64,000 bases of DNA from positions 992,001-1,056,000 of the forward strand of contig NZ_OMPE01000009.1 of assembly GCF_900312815.1 (NCBI RefSeq), written 5' to 3'. The notes under the pieces were generated by a model. It was given only the letters and a program-made list of their open reading frames with translations, made no database searches and was not told the DNA's origin. The DNA is from Aquimarina sp. AU474 (GTDB lineage: Bacteria > Bacteroidota > Bacteroidia > Flavobacteriales > Flavobacteriaceae). Both the position numbers and the translations under genes were made by a program. Positions 15,812-26,007 of this stretch are shown piece by piece. The first letter of the stretch is position 1. Each line of letters opens with the position of its first letter.

Positions 15812-17254
15812 TTATTTAATGATTAATTGTTTTACAAAAGTGTCAGCACCAAGAGTAACTCTTGCTACAAATAACCCTCGAGTAGTTACTAAGTTTTTTA
15901 GATCATTTATTCTAATGTTTTGTGTTCCAGATTTAATAATTCCTAAATTTTTAGAAGCAATGGTTTTTCCATTTAAATCTATAATTTCAATAGATGCCTT
16001 TTCTTCATACAAAGTAGTAACCTGTATTGTAAATTGATCAATAGTTGCAGGATTAGGAAATAGATGTATTTCTTTTTCTAGAGGTAGTTCTTGATTAATT
16101 TTTAGTGCTATTGGTACATTCTCATTTAGGCCTTTTATAATAAATTTTTCCCAAGATCCTATTCTTGATCTATTACAAAAAACACCCATATCTCGACCAT
16201 TTTCATGACTTACATATTTACCATTATTTCCTTTAATAGCATAAAGATCACCACCTAAAGATTCTAATCTAAATTTTTCCCAGGCTCCGATAGCATTACG
16301 ATTACAGTTCATGGCTTTGTTTCCATTTTCAGAACTTACGTATTTGCCATTATTTCCTTTTATACTTATTGATCCATCACCAGAAGATTCGACGATAAAT
16401 TGTTCTTGTTCTCCAAAGGTATTCCGGTTAGCTCGCATTGATCTTGATCCGCTTTCTGAGCTAATGTATTTGTTAATACTTTGCCCTAAAAAAGTAACTT
16501 TTCCATCAGTATTACCGCCATCTTGATTTACATCAATAGCAATTGTTTTTGTAGTTATATTTCCTTTTTGATCTATAGCTTCAGCTTTTAAAGTGTAGTT
16601 TCCAGAAGTAAGGTTTTTAAGCTGGTCATCTTGATTATTTTGATTCCATTCGTATGGATTTACATTTTCCTGTCTGATGAAAGTATCGTTTATATAAAGG
16701 CGCACATTTCCTACTCCATCTGTATCTGTCGCATTAATAATAACCTTTATAGTTGCTGGGGCGAGATAAGATGCATTATTAACTGGTGTTGTAAAAGAAA
16801 TATCTGGACCATTATTATCACCTCCACCATCGTTACCACCAAATCTCGGTCTGGTTTTTAACCATTCCATATCCCATTTGGGGCCAATTTCATTACATCC
16901 TGAAGGGCCTATATCTGTTCTGCCTGGGCATCCAGTTTCGTCTGGAGCATCATTGGCAGGACCATTACCGCATTGTATATCATTATAAGGAGCGTCACCG
17001 TTTTGGTATGCACGATACAAAGGATGTTTTTTTAGTTCATCGCAGATGTCAATTATTTTATAATCTGTACCATTAATAGATACTGTTGTTATGCCAATAC
17101 CATGATCAAAATTGCTGGAGTTGCACCAACAAAAACCATTGGCCTTAAAGCTATCTGTCCAACCAGGGTGTCTGGGATTCCATTGTTGAGATAATGCCGT
17201 AGTTGTAATAAAAAAAACAGCAATAAATGCGAAGAAATGTATTTTCGGTTTCAT
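15812..17254 (-). CDS. T9SS-secreted protein with Ig-like and fascin-like domains
   Basis: A 480-residue secreted protein. It has a signal peptide (residues 1-23), a Cys-rich N-terminal region (about 25-140; FCWCNSSN, GCPGR), a bacterial Ig-like domain (about 150-245; TFTTPVNNASYLAPATI-type start), then three or four fascin-like beta-trefoil repeats (about 255-375) marked by NKYISSES, GKYVSSENG and GKYVSHENG. A T9SS type A sorting domain ends the chain (LFPNPATIDQF ... FVKQLIIK). Secretion would use PorV and sortase components encoded elsewhere. Trefoils of this kind often bind carbohydrate or protein partners. No catalytic domain is recognised, unless the Cys-rich N-terminus is one. Confidence 0.8.
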   Translation of the reverse strand: MKPKIHFFAFIAVFFITTTALSQQWNPRHPGWTDSFKANGFCWCNSSNFDHGIGITTVSINGTDYKIIDICDELKKHPLYRAYQNGDAPYNDIQCGNGPANDAPDETGCPGRTDIGPSGCNEIGPKWDMEWLKTRPRFGGNDGGGDNNGPDISFTTPVNNASYLAPATIKVIINATDTDGVGNVRLYINDTFIRQENVNPYEWNQNNQDDQLKNLTSGNYTLKAEAIDQKGNITTKTIAIDVNQDGGNTDGKVTFLGQSINKYISSESGSRSMRANRNTFGEQEQFIVESSGDGSISIKGNNGKYVSSENGNKAMNCNRNAIGAWEKFRLESLGGDLYAIKGNNGKYVSHENGRDMGVFCNRSRIGSWEKFIIKGLNENVPIALKINQELPLEKEIHLFPNPATIDQFTIQVTTLYEEKASIEIIDLNGKTIASKNLGIIKSGTQNIRINDLKNLVTTRGLFVARVTLGADTFVKQLIIK

Positions 17255-17490
17255 AATTAAGAGTTTTAATGAATATATTATGAAGAACGCAGTTTCTTTT
17301 TTTCAGAAGGGTACATTAGGAGTACATTACGATTAAAAAGAATACATAAAGAATACCTTTTTAAAAGAAAAGAGATTAGTAGTAGATTTAATATTTTGAC
17401 TCTATGAGGTTTTGTAAAAACTAGAATGACAAATCACCGGTATAAATTAGAGTAGTGTATACAAAGTGTTATTAAATGAAAGAGGGTAAG

Positions 17491-18165
17491 TTATAAATTA
17501 GGAGTTTGTTGACTACACATAGAAACAAACTTACTATCATATTCGATAACTCCATTTTTTCTCATAGAGGACATTACATTACTCACTGTTTGACGAGAAG
17601 TATTGGTAAGATTAGCGATATCCTTATGGGATAACAAATTTTTTGCAATGATAGTTTGTTCTTGTTTTTGACCAAACTCTGAAATGTAATTAATAATAAA
17701 ATTGCCTATTCGGGTTGAACTATCTTTTGTAACAATATCATCTAATTTTTGTTCTAATTTTTTTATTCGAGCAGCATACGCCTTGACTATGTTTTTCTTT
17801 AAAAAAGGATATTTATCCATCACTGTAAGCATTCTATCTACCTCGATAGAACATAAAACACTATCTTCAAGAACAACAGCCTGTTCTTGTGTACAAGGAT
17901 TGTCATCAAACAAAGCTAATTCTCCAAAAATGCTTCCTTTTTTTATAAGATCTTTCACGGTACCATTTGAGCTATCAACAATTTTGACAACTCCTTGTTT
18001 AAGAAAAAAAACATGTTTTTTGTTACTTCTTTTTAAATCAATAATCTCTCCTTTATCTGCATTTTCCATATCTAAAACAGAAGCCATTTTTAGCATTAAC
18101 ATTTTCCCAAAACCATTGAAAAGAATAAAGTCTTCTAGAAACCAGAGTTTAGTGTATAAATTCAA
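17491..18165 (-). CDS. Crp/Fnr family transcriptional regulator
   Basis: A 224-residue regulator with an N-terminal cyclic-nucleotide-binding-like domain (about 25-140; HVFFLKQGVVKIV, then GSIFGELALFDD, the phosphate-cassette region) and a C-terminal winged helix (about 165-215; LLSHKDIANLTNTSRQTVSN). The missing RxA arginine in the cassette (FGELALFDDNP) leaves cAMP binding doubtful; flavobacterial relatives often use other or no ligands. It lies upstream of the T9SS protein gene on the same strand, 236 bases away, so the two may be related in regulation, but this is conjecture. Confidence 0.85.
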   Translation of the reverse strand: MNLYTKLWFLEDFILFNGFGKMLMLKMASVLDMENADKGEIIDLKRSNKKHVFFLKQGVVKIVDSSNGTVKDLIKKGSIFGELALFDDNPCTQEQAVVLEDSVLCSIEVDRMLTVMDKYPFLKKNIVKAYAARIKKLEQKLDDIVTKDSSTRIGNFIINYISEFGQKQEQTIIAKNLLSHKDIANLTNTSRQTVSNVMSSMRKNGVIEYDSKFVSMCSQQTPNL

Positions 18166-18246
18166 TATAAGTGTGATTAGATAGTTTGATCACAAAATAA
18201 TAAAAATTAAATTAAGCTTAAGGCAAGTTCTTTATGCTCGAAATAA

Positions 18247-19221
18247 TTATGATGTTATTCTTTTAGAAATAATATCATCTGCAATACGAATTCCGATCAT
18301 CTCAGGAGCTTTAAGTTCGGTATGATGATTAAAAAAGATTATCGAATTATCAAAGATGGCTTCAATTAAATAATGACTTCCGTTAAAATAAGACTTTTTT
18401 ATTCGAGCTTTAAAACTTGAGTTTTGATCAACTTTTATCTCATGTGGGTATATAAGGATAATCGCATTATTGTCTTTGCCTATTGCAGAAAGTTTAATTT
18501 CATTAACTTCTCCAAAAAGAGAAGCTACATAATAATCTGTTGGATTTTGGTATACGATTTCTGTCTTAGTTTTAGTTATTATTTCTCCGTTTTGGATAAC
18601 GATGGTTTCATCGGTAAAAGAAAGAATATCTGTTTTATCGTGGGTTGCCGTGATACTAGTAATTTTATTTCTTTTTAGGTATCTAAAAAGATTTCTTCGC
18701 AAAGAACTTCGTCTAAAATTATCAATATTATGAAACGGCTCATCTAATAATAGTAATTCAGGTTTTTTGGCAAGTGCTTTTGCTAAAGCCACTCTTTGTT
18801 TTTGACCTCCACTTAGATTTTCTACTTTGGTATCTGCAAAAGCAATCATCTCTACGATTTCGAGTAATTCGTTTACACGGTCTTCTTTTAATTTGGGTTC
18901 AAAATTAGATAGGTATTGTCCAATATTTTCGGATACACTTCGGTAAGATTGTAACTCAAAACCCTGAGAAAGATATTTCATGTTTTCCTCACCAGGAACA
19001 AGGTTATGAAGAGGTCCAAGTAATTTTTTGTCATTACAAAATAATTCTCCTTGATCAACATGTAATAGGCCATATATGATCTTAAGTAATGTGCTTTTTC
19101 CACAACCACTTGCTCCAATCAAGGCAATATGCTGCCCTTGTTCTATAGTGAAACTAATATTTTTTAAAACTGGAAGTTTATCGTAAGCAAAGGATACATT
19201 CTGGATTGTAAGCATATTCAA
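18247..19221 (-). CDS. ABC transporter ATP-binding protein
   Basis: A 324-residue nucleotide-binding subunit. Walker A GASGCGKST (about 37-45), a Q-loop near LSQGFEL, signature LSGGQKQR (about 140-147), Walker B LLLLDEP (about 160-166) and H-loop TATHDKTD. The last ~100 residues form a beta-rich TOBE-like extension with KARIKKSYFNGSHYLIEA, typical of importer ATPases of the spermidine/iron/molybdate type. No permease or binding-protein gene is adjacent, so it is an orphan ATPase here. The substrate is unknown. Confidence 0.85.
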   Translation of the reverse strand: MNMLTIQNVSFAYDKLPVLKNISFTIEQGQHIALIGASGCGKSTLLKIIYGLLHVDQGELFCNDKKLLGPLHNLVPGEENMKYLSQGFELQSYRSVSENIGQYLSNFEPKLKEDRVNELLEIVEMIAFADTKVENLSGGQKQRVALAKALAKKPELLLLDEPFHNIDNFRRSSLRRNLFRYLKRNKITSITATHDKTDILSFTDETIVIQNGEIITKTKTEIVYQNPTDYYVASLFGEVNEIKLSAIGKDNNAIILIYPHEIKVDQNSSFKARIKKSYFNGSHYLIEAIFDNSIIFFNHHTELKAPEMIGIRIADDIISKRITS

Positions 19222-19255
19222 ATATATTGAACTTTGATGAGGTTTTTTAATAAAA

Positions 19256-19284
19256 AAATCCGCTTCTTAAAAAGAAACGGATTT
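19256..19284 (-). terminator. Terminator after prolyl oligopeptidase gene
   Basis: AAATCCG...CGGATTT inverted repeat (19256-19284), followed on the minus strand by a run of seven T. It separates the peptidase gene from the ABC gene. Confidence 0.8.
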
Positions 19285-19309
19285 TAAATTTTTTAAGGTT
19301 TGATATATG

Positions 19310-21478
19310 TTATCCTTTTACCTCATCTGTTACTTTTTCTGGTAACACCTCGTAACCCATATTGTACAATGTAAAACCAAAAATATCGGCAAATTGGTCA
19401 ATAGTTTTACTTACAGGTGTTCCGGCTCCATGACCAGCATTGGTTTCTATTCTGATTAATGTTGGGTTATTACCAGATTGTTTATCCTGTAGTTCTGCGG
19501 CAAATTTAAATGAATGTGCAGGAACCACTCTATCATCATGATCTCCCGTGGTTACCAAAGTAGCTGGATATTGAACACCTTGTTTTACGTTATGAACAGG
19601 AGAGTATTCTTTTAAATACTCAAACATCTCTTTATTATCTTCGGCAGTACCGTAATCATATGCCCATCCCGCTCCGGCAGTAAAGGTGTGATAGCGTAAC
19701 ATATCTAATACACCAACTGCTGGCAGAGCAACCTTCATAAGATCTGGTCTTTGAGTCATTGTGGCTCCAACGAGTAATCCTCCGTTAGATCCCCCACGAA
19801 TAGCGAGGTAATCACTAGAGGTATATTTGTTTTCTATTAAATATTCTGCAGCACCGATAAAATCATCAAATACATTTTGTTTTTGCATTTTGGTTCCAGC
19901 TACGTGCCATTTTTTACCATATTCTCCTCCACCTCTAAGGTTAGGAACAGCATAAACACCTCCTTGCTCCATCCAAACGGCATTCGCAATACTAAAAGAA
20001 GGAGTTAAACTAATATTGAAACCACCATAACCATATAGTATAGTTGGGTTTTTCCCGTTTAATTCTAGCCCTTTTTTGTAAGTAATAATCATAGGAACTT
20101 TGGTTCCGTCTTTAGAGTTATAAAACACTTGTTTACTTTCGTAATTATCAGAATTAAAATCAATTTTTGGTTTACGATATAATTCCGAAGTTCCATTTTC
20201 AATATCATATTTATAGATACTATTTGGTGTTTTATAATTTGTAAAAGAATAATACAGTTCTTTTTCTTCTTTTTTTGCTCCAAAACCATTAGCGCTTCCT
20301 ACGCCAGGTAGGGTTACTTCACGAATTAATTTCCCGTCATAATCATACTGCAATACTTTGGATACAGCATCTACCATATACTCCGCAAAGAAATATCCGC
20401 CTCCAATATTAGGGCTTAATACATTTTCAGTTTCAGGAATAAAATCTACCCAGTTTTCAGGAGTTGGATTAGCTGCATCTACAGTAACAATTTTCTGATT
20501 GGGTGCATTTAAATTAGTAACAAAGTATAATTTGGATCCTTCATTTTCTATAAGATAGGTATCACTATCGGTATGATCCAAAATAGTAACTAACTTACTA
20601 TTAGGCTTAGTAAGATCTTTTAGATAAAGTTCATTCCCGGAAGTCGAAACTCTTGGGTAAATAATAAGATATCTATTGTCTTCGGTTACTTGGCCGTTGA
20701 TGTATCTATGTTTTTCTTCTGCTGTACCACCATAAATTAATTTATCCTCTTTTTGAGGAGTACCAAGTTTATGATAGTATACTTTGTGTTGATCAGTTTT
20801 TGCAGAAAGTTCACTTCCTTCTGGCTTATCGTAACTAGAGTAGTAGAATCCATCATTAGCCATCCATGACATTCCAGAAAATTTTACATCTACAATGGTA
20901 TCTTCTACAATTTCTTTAGTTTCGACATTTTTAACTATAATTTTTCTCCAATCACTACCACCTTCAGAGATGGCATAAGCAATTAATTTTCCGTCTTCAG
21001 AAAAGCTAGTACCTCCTAGAGATGTTGTTCCGTCTTTGCTAAATGTATTAGGATCTAAAAAAACTTCAGGAGTATCCCCTTCATTTTTGAAACGGTAGAT
21101 TACATACTGATTTTGAAGTCCATCATTTTTATTAAAATAGGTATAATCACCTTCTTTAAAAGGAGCACTCACTTTTTCATAATTCCAAAGATCTGATAGA
21201 CGTTTTTTAAGATCTTCTCTAAAAGGAATATTGTCAAAATAACCAAAGGTGGTTTTGTTTTGAGAGGTTACCCATTTTTCGGTTTCTTCACTTCTGTCAT
21301 CCTCTAGCCATCGGTAAGGATCTTTAACTTCGGTACCAAAATAGTTGGTTGTAGTATCTACTTTTTTGGTTTCAGGATAGTTCAATGCAATACTGGTTTT
21401 GCTGTTTTCTACTTTTGATTCGTTCTTGCAGCCTATCATAATAGTTAATATAGACAGTACAAAGAGTGTATTTTTCAT
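19310..21478 (-). CDS. Prolyl oligopeptidase family serine peptidase (S9A), lipoprotein
   Basis: A 722-residue envelope peptidase, with the start taken at ATG 21478 because [17 protein letters not shown] gives a clean lipoprotein signal (Cys near residue 17). An earlier in-frame ATG at 21502 would spoil it. The N-terminal part is a seven-bladed propeller (about 80-430). The catalytic alpha/beta-hydrolase domain follows: GYGGFNIS, then [10 protein letters not shown] with the nucleophilic Ser (about 565), [11 protein letters not shown] with the Asp, and NAGHGAGTP with the His. It cleaves short peptides after proline, probably in the periplasm. A terminator lies directly after the stop. Confidence 0.9.
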   Translation of the reverse strand: MKNTLFVLSILTIMIGCKNESKVENSKTSIALNYPETKKVDTTTNYFGTEVKDPYRWLEDDRSEETEKWVTSQNKTTFGYFDNIPFREDLKKRLSDLWNYEKVSAPFKEGDYTYFNKNDGLQNQYVIYRFKNEGDTPEVFLDPNTFSKDGTTSLGGTSFSEDGKLIAYAISEGGSDWRKIIVKNVETKEIVEDTIVDVKFSGMSWMANDGFYYSSYDKPEGSELSAKTDQHKVYYHKLGTPQKEDKLIYGGTAEEKHRYINGQVTEDNRYLIIYPRVSTSGNELYLKDLTKPNSKLVTILDHTDSDTYLIENEGSKLYFVTNLNAPNQKIVTVDAANPTPENWVDFIPETENVLSPNIGGGYFFAEYMVDAVSKVLQYDYDGKLIREVTLPGVGSANGFGAKKEEKELYYSFTNYKTPNSIYKYDIENGTSELYRKPKIDFNSDNYESKQVFYNSKDGTKVPMIITYKKGLELNGKNPTILYGYGGFNISLTPSFSIANAVWMEQGGVYAVPNLRGGGEYGKKWHVAGTKMQKQNVFDDFIGAAEYLIENKYTSSDYLAIRGGSNGGLLVGATMTQRPDLMKVALPAVGVLDMLRYHTFTAGAGWAYDYGTAEDNKEMFEYLKEYSPVHNVKQGVQYPATLVTTGDHDDRVVPAHSFKFAAELQDKQSGNNPTLIRIETNAGHGAGTPVSKTIDQFADIFGFTLYNMGYEVLPEKVTDEVKG

Positions 21479-21551
21479 AATAAATTCGTTAGAATAATAC
21501 ACAAATCTATCAAAACAAGTTTCCTAATATGCTAAATAAAATATAAAAAAA

Positions 21552-21645
21552 GACTGCTCTTTAAATTTTTCCTTGAAGAAAGTATTATTTCTTCCATGTT
21601 ACTTTGGGGTTTAGTAACCTGTAGGATAAATTTGTAAGAGCAGTC
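21552..21645 (-). terminator. Three-way-junction structured element with U-tract
   Basis: An outer stem GACTGCTCTT (21552-21561) pairs perfectly with AAGAGCAGTC (21636-21645) and extends inward through AAATTT/TCC on one side and GGA/AAATTT on the other. It encloses two further hairpins: GAAGAAA-gtatta-TTTCTTC (21575-21594) and GTTACT-9 nt-AGTAAC (21598-21618). On the minus strand it lies 33 bases after the DoxX stop and is followed by seven T, so it can terminate that transcript. Its size and branching exceed an ordinary terminator; a structured small RNA is the alternative. Confidence 0.6.
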
Positions 21646-21678
21646 GGAATTTTCTGTAAGAAACGAAAAATTTTGGTT

Positions 21679-22047
21679 TTAGAAAAGTGTTTTATACTTG
21701 TCCCAATATTTAAATATCAAGAAAGCGTTTACAAGGAAGACAAAGGCTGCAGGCCCTATATTTGCAGGATCTAAAGTAGAATGAAATAAAATAATATTTA
21801 CCGAAATAGGCGCCAAAACCACTAAAGCAAAAGGTACTGCCTTATTAACAAGTAGTAAAAGCCCGACAATTACCTCTATAAGCCCTACAGTTTTTAATAC
21901 ATAACTACTAGCTAGCGCACCAAAAAATATACCTGCTTCTGGGTTAGCGAATTCAAAATCAGGTAAGAACCCGATAAATTTATTGCTTCCAAAAACGATT
22001 AACATCGCTCCTAGTACTATTCGCAATACTATAATTAATTTGTTCAT
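21679..22047 (-). CDS. DoxX family membrane protein
   Basis: A 122-residue protein with four hydrophobic helices. The N-terminal LRIVLGAMLIVFGSNKF and the second-helix TVGLIEVIVGLLLLV are typical of DoxX-like proteins of Bacteroidota. The biochemical role of this family is not settled; some members contribute to redox or terminal-oxidase functions. It stands alone between the structured element downstream and a 326-base region upstream. Confidence 0.75.
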   Translation of the reverse strand: MNKLIIVLRIVLGAMLIVFGSNKFIGFLPDFEFANPEAGIFFGALASSYVLKTVGLIEVIVGLLLLVNKAVPFALVVLAPISVNIILFHSTLDPANIGPAAFVFLVNAFLIFKYWDKYKTLF

Positions 22048-22313
22048 TGTTTCTAGTTTTTTTGTTATTTAATTGATGTATTAGAGGAAAAAATGTTAGA
22101 TACCTTACAAAACTCAATGACAATCAAAATCAAAATAAAGAGCTTTTTGTATTATAAATCCACTAAAACCATTTGTTATAGTACCCTCATAACTTGAGTT
22201 ATTCTTCTGAAAAATAAAACTTTTGAAACGTATTGTAAGAGAATAAGATATGATCTAGTTGTGATGTTAAAGAGTAATGTATTTGAATGATAAATGCAGA
22301 GGTTTAAAAACGA
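22048..22313. other. Gene-free region upstream of DoxX
   Basis: AT-rich sequence between DoxX and the asd terminator. I see no coding sequence and no convincing promoter. Confidence 0.5.
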
Positions 22314-22348
22314 AAATACCCTTATTGAATCATTCAATAAGGGTATTT
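22314..22348. terminator. Terminator after asd
   Basis: A 17-bp perfect stem: AAATACCCTTATTGAAT (22314-22330) and ATTCAATAAGGGTATTT (22332-22348), one-base center, so probably a 5-base effective loop. It lies directly downstream of minus-strand asd. Confidence 0.9.
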
Positions 22349-22373
22349 ATAAAGTGGTTAGTGACTTTATGTG

Positions 22374-23366
22374 TTAGCCAACTAATTTATTTTCTACAAG
22401 GTACTCCGCTATTTGTACTGCATTAGTGGCAGCACCTTTCCGAAGGTTATCTGAAACAATCCACATATTTAATGCATTTTCTCTAGAATGATCTCTTCTA
22501 ATTCTACCTACAAAAACATCATTTTTACCTTCGGCATATATTGGCATCGGATATGTATTAGTATCTGGATTATCCTGTACAGTAATTCCTGGAGTTTGAT
22601 TTAAAAGTGTTCTAATATCATTTTCTTTATACTCGTTGGCAAACTCAAGATTTACACTTTCGCTGTGACCACCTACAACAGGAATCCTTATTGCAGTTGC
22701 AGTAACAGCAATAGTTCTGTCATCAAGTATCTTTTGAGTTTCATTAACAAGTTTCATCTCTTCTTTAGTATATCCATTTTCTTGGAAAACATCGCAGTGA
22801 GGAATAGCGTTACGGTGTATTGGATACGGATAAGCCATTTCTCCTTTTTCTCCAGCATACTCATTTTCTAATTGTTGTACAGCTTTTACACCAGTACCTG
22901 TAATTGATTGATATGTAGAAACAACAACACGATTGATTTTGTATTTATCATGAAGTGGACCTAACGTTAGTACCATTTGTATTGTTGAACAATTAGGATT
23001 TGCAATGATTTTATCATCTGAAGATAAAGCTTTGGCATTGATCTCTGGCACCACTAATTTTTTGGTAGGATCCATTCTCCAAGCAGATGAATTGTCGATA
23101 ACGGTTATTCCTGCTTCTGCAAATTTTGGAGCCCATTCTAAAGAAGTACTTCCTCCAGCAGAGAATAATGCTACATCTGGCTTCATATCTATTGCAGTTG
23201 ATAGACCTACAACTGAAAACTCGTTTCCTTTATAAGAAATTTTCTTACCTATTGATCTTTCAGATGCAACAGGAATAAGCTCGGTTACAGGAAATTTTCT
23301 TTCTTCTAATACTTTTAACATAACGGTTCCTACCAAGCCGGTAGCACCAACAACAGCTACTTTCAT
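22374..23366 (-). CDS. asd: Aspartate-semialdehyde dehydrogenase
   Basis: A 330-residue enzyme that reduces aspartyl-4-phosphate to aspartate semialdehyde using NADPH, in lysine, threonine, methionine and diaminopimelate synthesis. It has an N-terminal NADP-binding GATGLVGTVML (residues 7-17) and the catalytic Cys in NPNCSTIQM (about 128). The substrate-binding region with GGHSESVNLEF carries the catalytic His (about 239). Length and motif order match the family. It is monocistronic, between two terminators. Confidence 0.95.
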   Translation of the reverse strand: MKVAVVGATGLVGTVMLKVLEERKFPVTELIPVASERSIGKKISYKGNEFSVVGLSTAIDMKPDVALFSAGGSTSLEWAPKFAEAGITVIDNSSAWRMDPTKKLVVPEINAKALSSDDKIIANPNCSTIQMVLTLGPLHDKYKINRVVVSTYQSITGTGVKAVQQLENEYAGEKGEMAYPYPIHRNAIPHCDVFQENGYTKEEMKLVNETQKILDDRTIAVTATAIRIPVVGGHSESVNLEFANEYKENDIRTLLNQTPGITVQDNPDTNTYPMPIYAEGKNDVFVGRIRRDHSRENALNMWIVSDNLRKGAATNAVQIAEYLVENKLVG

Positions 23367-23562
23367 ATACTATTTATATTTTTTCAATTTCTGTTACAGA
23401 AATTAAATCATCTAGGTTCTAATTATGATTTTCTTATACAAAAATCGTACAAACTCTTTTAATTTCCAGCAAATGTGCGCAATATTTCTAATATGACAAT
23501 TGTTTATGTCAAAAACACAAGAAATTATACTATTTGTTATATATTTAACTAATTGAAAAAAG

Positions 23563-23584
23563 AACCGCCCAAATTTGAGCGGTT
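23563..23584 (-). terminator. Terminator after mscL
   Basis: AACCGC...GCGGTT with inner CAAATTTG; the minus strand continues with CTTTTTTC. It lies downstream of mscL. Confidence 0.75.
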
Positions 23585-23642
23585 TAGTTAGAATATGTAG
23601 TATAGCGGTAGCTATAGATTATTCATTTTACATTACAGATAA

Positions 23643-24044
23643 TTACTTTTTAAGTAAATCCCTAATTTCAGTAAGTAAATCATTATCAGATGGACCTGCT
23701 GGTGCAGCTGGTGCAGCTGGTTTTTTCATTTTGTTATAGGCTTTAACGATTATAAACATTACAAATCCAACAATAATTAAATTAATAATAGCATTCACCC
23801 AAGCTCCCCAGCGAATCGCGTTTTCAGGTTTTGCTGCTACTCCTTCAGATTCAGCAACTGCAGCATCTAAAACTATTTTAAGATCTGAAAAATCCATTCC
23901 TCCAGCAAAATGACCTACAATTGGCATGATGATATCATTTACAAATCCATTGACTACAAGTCCAACAGCTCCTGCCATTATAACCGCTACCGCAAACTCA
24001 ATTACGTTACCAGTCATGATAAAATTCTTAAATTCTTTTAACAT
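23643..24044 (-). CDS. mscL: Large-conductance mechanosensitive channel
   Basis: A 133-residue inner-membrane channel that opens under high membrane tension to release osmolytes. It has the N-terminal amphipathic MLKEFKNFIMTGNVIEFAVA, first pore helix VAVIMAGAVGLVVNGFVNDI (with the gating Val/Gly series), and second helix AIINLIIVGFVMFIIVK. The periplasmic loop carries an acidic/alanine insert of ordinary size, and a C-terminal bundle follows an Ala/Pro linker. Length fits the family. Confidence 0.95.
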   Translation of the reverse strand: MLKEFKNFIMTGNVIEFAVAVIMAGAVGLVVNGFVNDIIMPIVGHFAGGMDFSDLKIVLDAAVAESEGVAAKPENAIRWGAWVNAIINLIIVGFVMFIIVKAYNKMKKPAAPAAPAGPSDNDLLTEIRDLLKK

Positions 24045-24149
24045 GATTTTTAAAATTAGTTAGTGAAATAATTTATACATACTAATTTAAGTAAAAAAAC
24101 AACGTATGTTAATTTTTAATAAAAAAGAGCAGTAAAAATCCGATAAAAG

Positions 24150-25262
24150 TCATTTATCATCGATAATCACGCGTTTAACACGTGGAGATATGGCGGTAAG
24201 CAACTCATAGGAAATTGTTCCTGATCGCTCCGCTATTTTTGCAGCACTAGACGTAGCATCAAAAATAATAACCTCATCACCCTCTTTGCAATCTATTTCA
24301 GTAATATCTACCATAATCATATCCATGCATACATTACCTATAATATAAGCAGGTTTATTATGTATGATAACAAAGCCTTTTTTATTACCATATTGACGAC
24401 CAATACCATCTGCATGACCAATGGGGATAGTGGCAGTTTTGATATACCTCCGAGATATAAAAGCACGATTATATCCTACCGATTCGCCTGGCTCTAATGT
24501 ATGAATTTGCGATATTACAGATTTTAAAGCAGCAACAGGTTTTAATTCGGCATCATATTTTGCATCATTACCATAACCGTATAAGCCGATACCTGTTCTA
24601 ACCATTTCAAAATGCGCTTCGGGATAATTAAGGATTCCCGAAGTATTAGATTGATGTCGTATCGGGCTGTAGTCTAATTTATCGCTTATTTCTTGAGCCG
24701 TTTTCTTAAAAGAATTGATTTGGGTTAATGTAAATTCCCGCTCGTTATGGTCTTCACTTGCTGCTAGATGAGAAAGCAGTGATATTATATGTATTGCATC
24801 TGTTTTGTCTAGTTGGGACATAATGTGATCAACATCATTTTCCCAAAAACCTATTCGATTAAGTCCAGAATTAAATTTGATATGAACAGGATAATCCTTT
24901 TGAAGAAGTGAAGATGCCGTTTTGATAAACTCTTTTAACGTTCTAGAGCTATAAAGGCTAGGTTCTAAACGATTTTCAATAAGCTTAACAAAATTTACTG
25001 GTTGCGGATGCAGTACCAATATAGGAGTTGTGATACCAGCTTCTCGCAATATAATCCCTTCAGAAGTGTAAGCAACCGCAAAATAATCTACTCCAATTTT
25101 TTCAAGATGTTTTGCAATTACAGAAGCATCACTACCATAACCCGAAGCTTTTACAACGGCTAGCATTTTAACAGGAGCGGCTACCTTGCTTTTGAGATAA
25201 TTGAAATTATGCGAAAGATGAGCAAGGTTTATCTCTAATACAGTTTCTTTGGCGTTACTCAT
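24150..25262 (-). CDS. alr: Alanine racemase
   Basis: A 370-residue PLP enzyme making D-alanine for peptidoglycan. The PLP lysine is in [13 protein letters not shown] (Lys near 38; the family more often reads KADAYG), the PLP-phosphate region includes [10 protein letters not shown] (about 220), the catalytic Tyr region is SVGYNRAF (about 255), and the C-terminal beta-domain contains VCMDMIMVD. Its start overlaps the tdk stop by 8 bases, so the two genes form a minus-strand operon. The K-A-S variation near the lysine is common in flavobacterial proteins. Confidence 0.92.
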   Translation of the reverse strand: MSNAKETVLEINLAHLSHNFNYLKSKVAAPVKMLAVVKASGYGSDASVIAKHLEKIGVDYFAVAYTSEGIILREAGITTPILVLHPQPVNFVKLIENRLEPSLYSSRTLKEFIKTASSLLQKDYPVHIKFNSGLNRIGFWENDVDHIMSQLDKTDAIHIISLLSHLAASEDHNEREFTLTQINSFKKTAQEISDKLDYSPIRHQSNTSGILNYPEAHFEMVRTGIGLYGYGNDAKYDAELKPVAALKSVISQIHTLEPGESVGYNRAFISRRYIKTATIPIGHADGIGRQYGNKKGFVIIHNKPAYIIGNVCMDMIMVDITEIDCKEGDEVIIFDATSSAAKIAERSGTISYELLTAISPRVKRVIIDDK

Positions 25263-25902
25263 TAGTTGTATTGTGATTTTTAGATACCTCTTTTGGATCT
25301 TTTACCTCGATCACTTTTACTTTTTCTTTTAACATGGCTTTATAATATGCAGCCCTGCTTAAAGGTTCATATTCTTCAGTTTCACCTAATAAGACAAGAT
25401 CATCCTTTGTTGATTTTCGATAACTAAATTGCGCCAGGTTTCCTGTCCTGGTGCAAACTGCATGTACTTTGGTAACATACTCTGCTGTAGCCATTAAGGC
25501 TGGCATAGGGCCAAAAGGATTTCCTTTAAAATCCATATCTAATCCTGCAACAATTACACGAATACCTTTGTTTGCTAGATCATTACAAACAGCTATAATT
25601 TCGTCATCAAAAAATTGAGCCTCGTCGATCCCTACTACATCACATGTATCTGCAAGTATTCTAATATTGGCGGCAGCAGGAACGGGAGTAGATCTTATTT
25701 CATTGGCATCATGGGATACAACCATTTCATCGTCATAACGCACGTCGATAGCAGGTTTAAATATTTCAACCTTTTGTTTTGCAAATTGAGCGCGTTTTAG
25801 TCTTCTGATCAATTCTTCGGTTTTACCAGAAAACATAGAACCACAGATTACTTCTATCCACCCAAATTGCTCTTTATGATTTACTGTATTTTCGAGAAAC
25901 AT
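25255..25902 (-). CDS. tdk: Thymidine kinase
   Basis: A 215-residue type II thymidine kinase that phosphorylates thymidine for salvage. The P-loop is [12 protein letters not shown] (about 20-31), Walker B-like [10 protein letters not shown] (about 90-99), and the lasso region follows with [18 protein letters not shown]. One of the usual two zinc-binding Cys pairs is missing (C-T-R-T in place of CxxC), as in other flavobacterial tdk genes. It overlaps alr, its downstream operon partner. It is divergent from the hypothetical gene at 26008. Confidence 0.92.
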   Translation of the reverse strand: MFLENTVNHKEQFGWIEVICGSMFSGKTEELIRRLKRAQFAKQKVEIFKPAIDVRYDDEMVVSHDANEIRSTPVPAAANIRILADTCDVVGIDEAQFFDDEIIAVCNDLANKGIRVIVAGLDMDFKGNPFGPMPALMATAEYVTKVHAVCTRTGNLAQFSYRKSTKDDLVLLGETEEYEPLSRAAYYKAMLKEKVKVIEVKDPKEVSKNHNTTNE

Positions 25903-26007
25903 TTTGTATTTTTCAGAATCAATTAAAGAAACCTCTTCTCCTTACGTCTAAAGATGGGGTAAATTTATTAAAAAACAAAAAGCAGTATACAAACGAATAA
26001 GAAAGTT

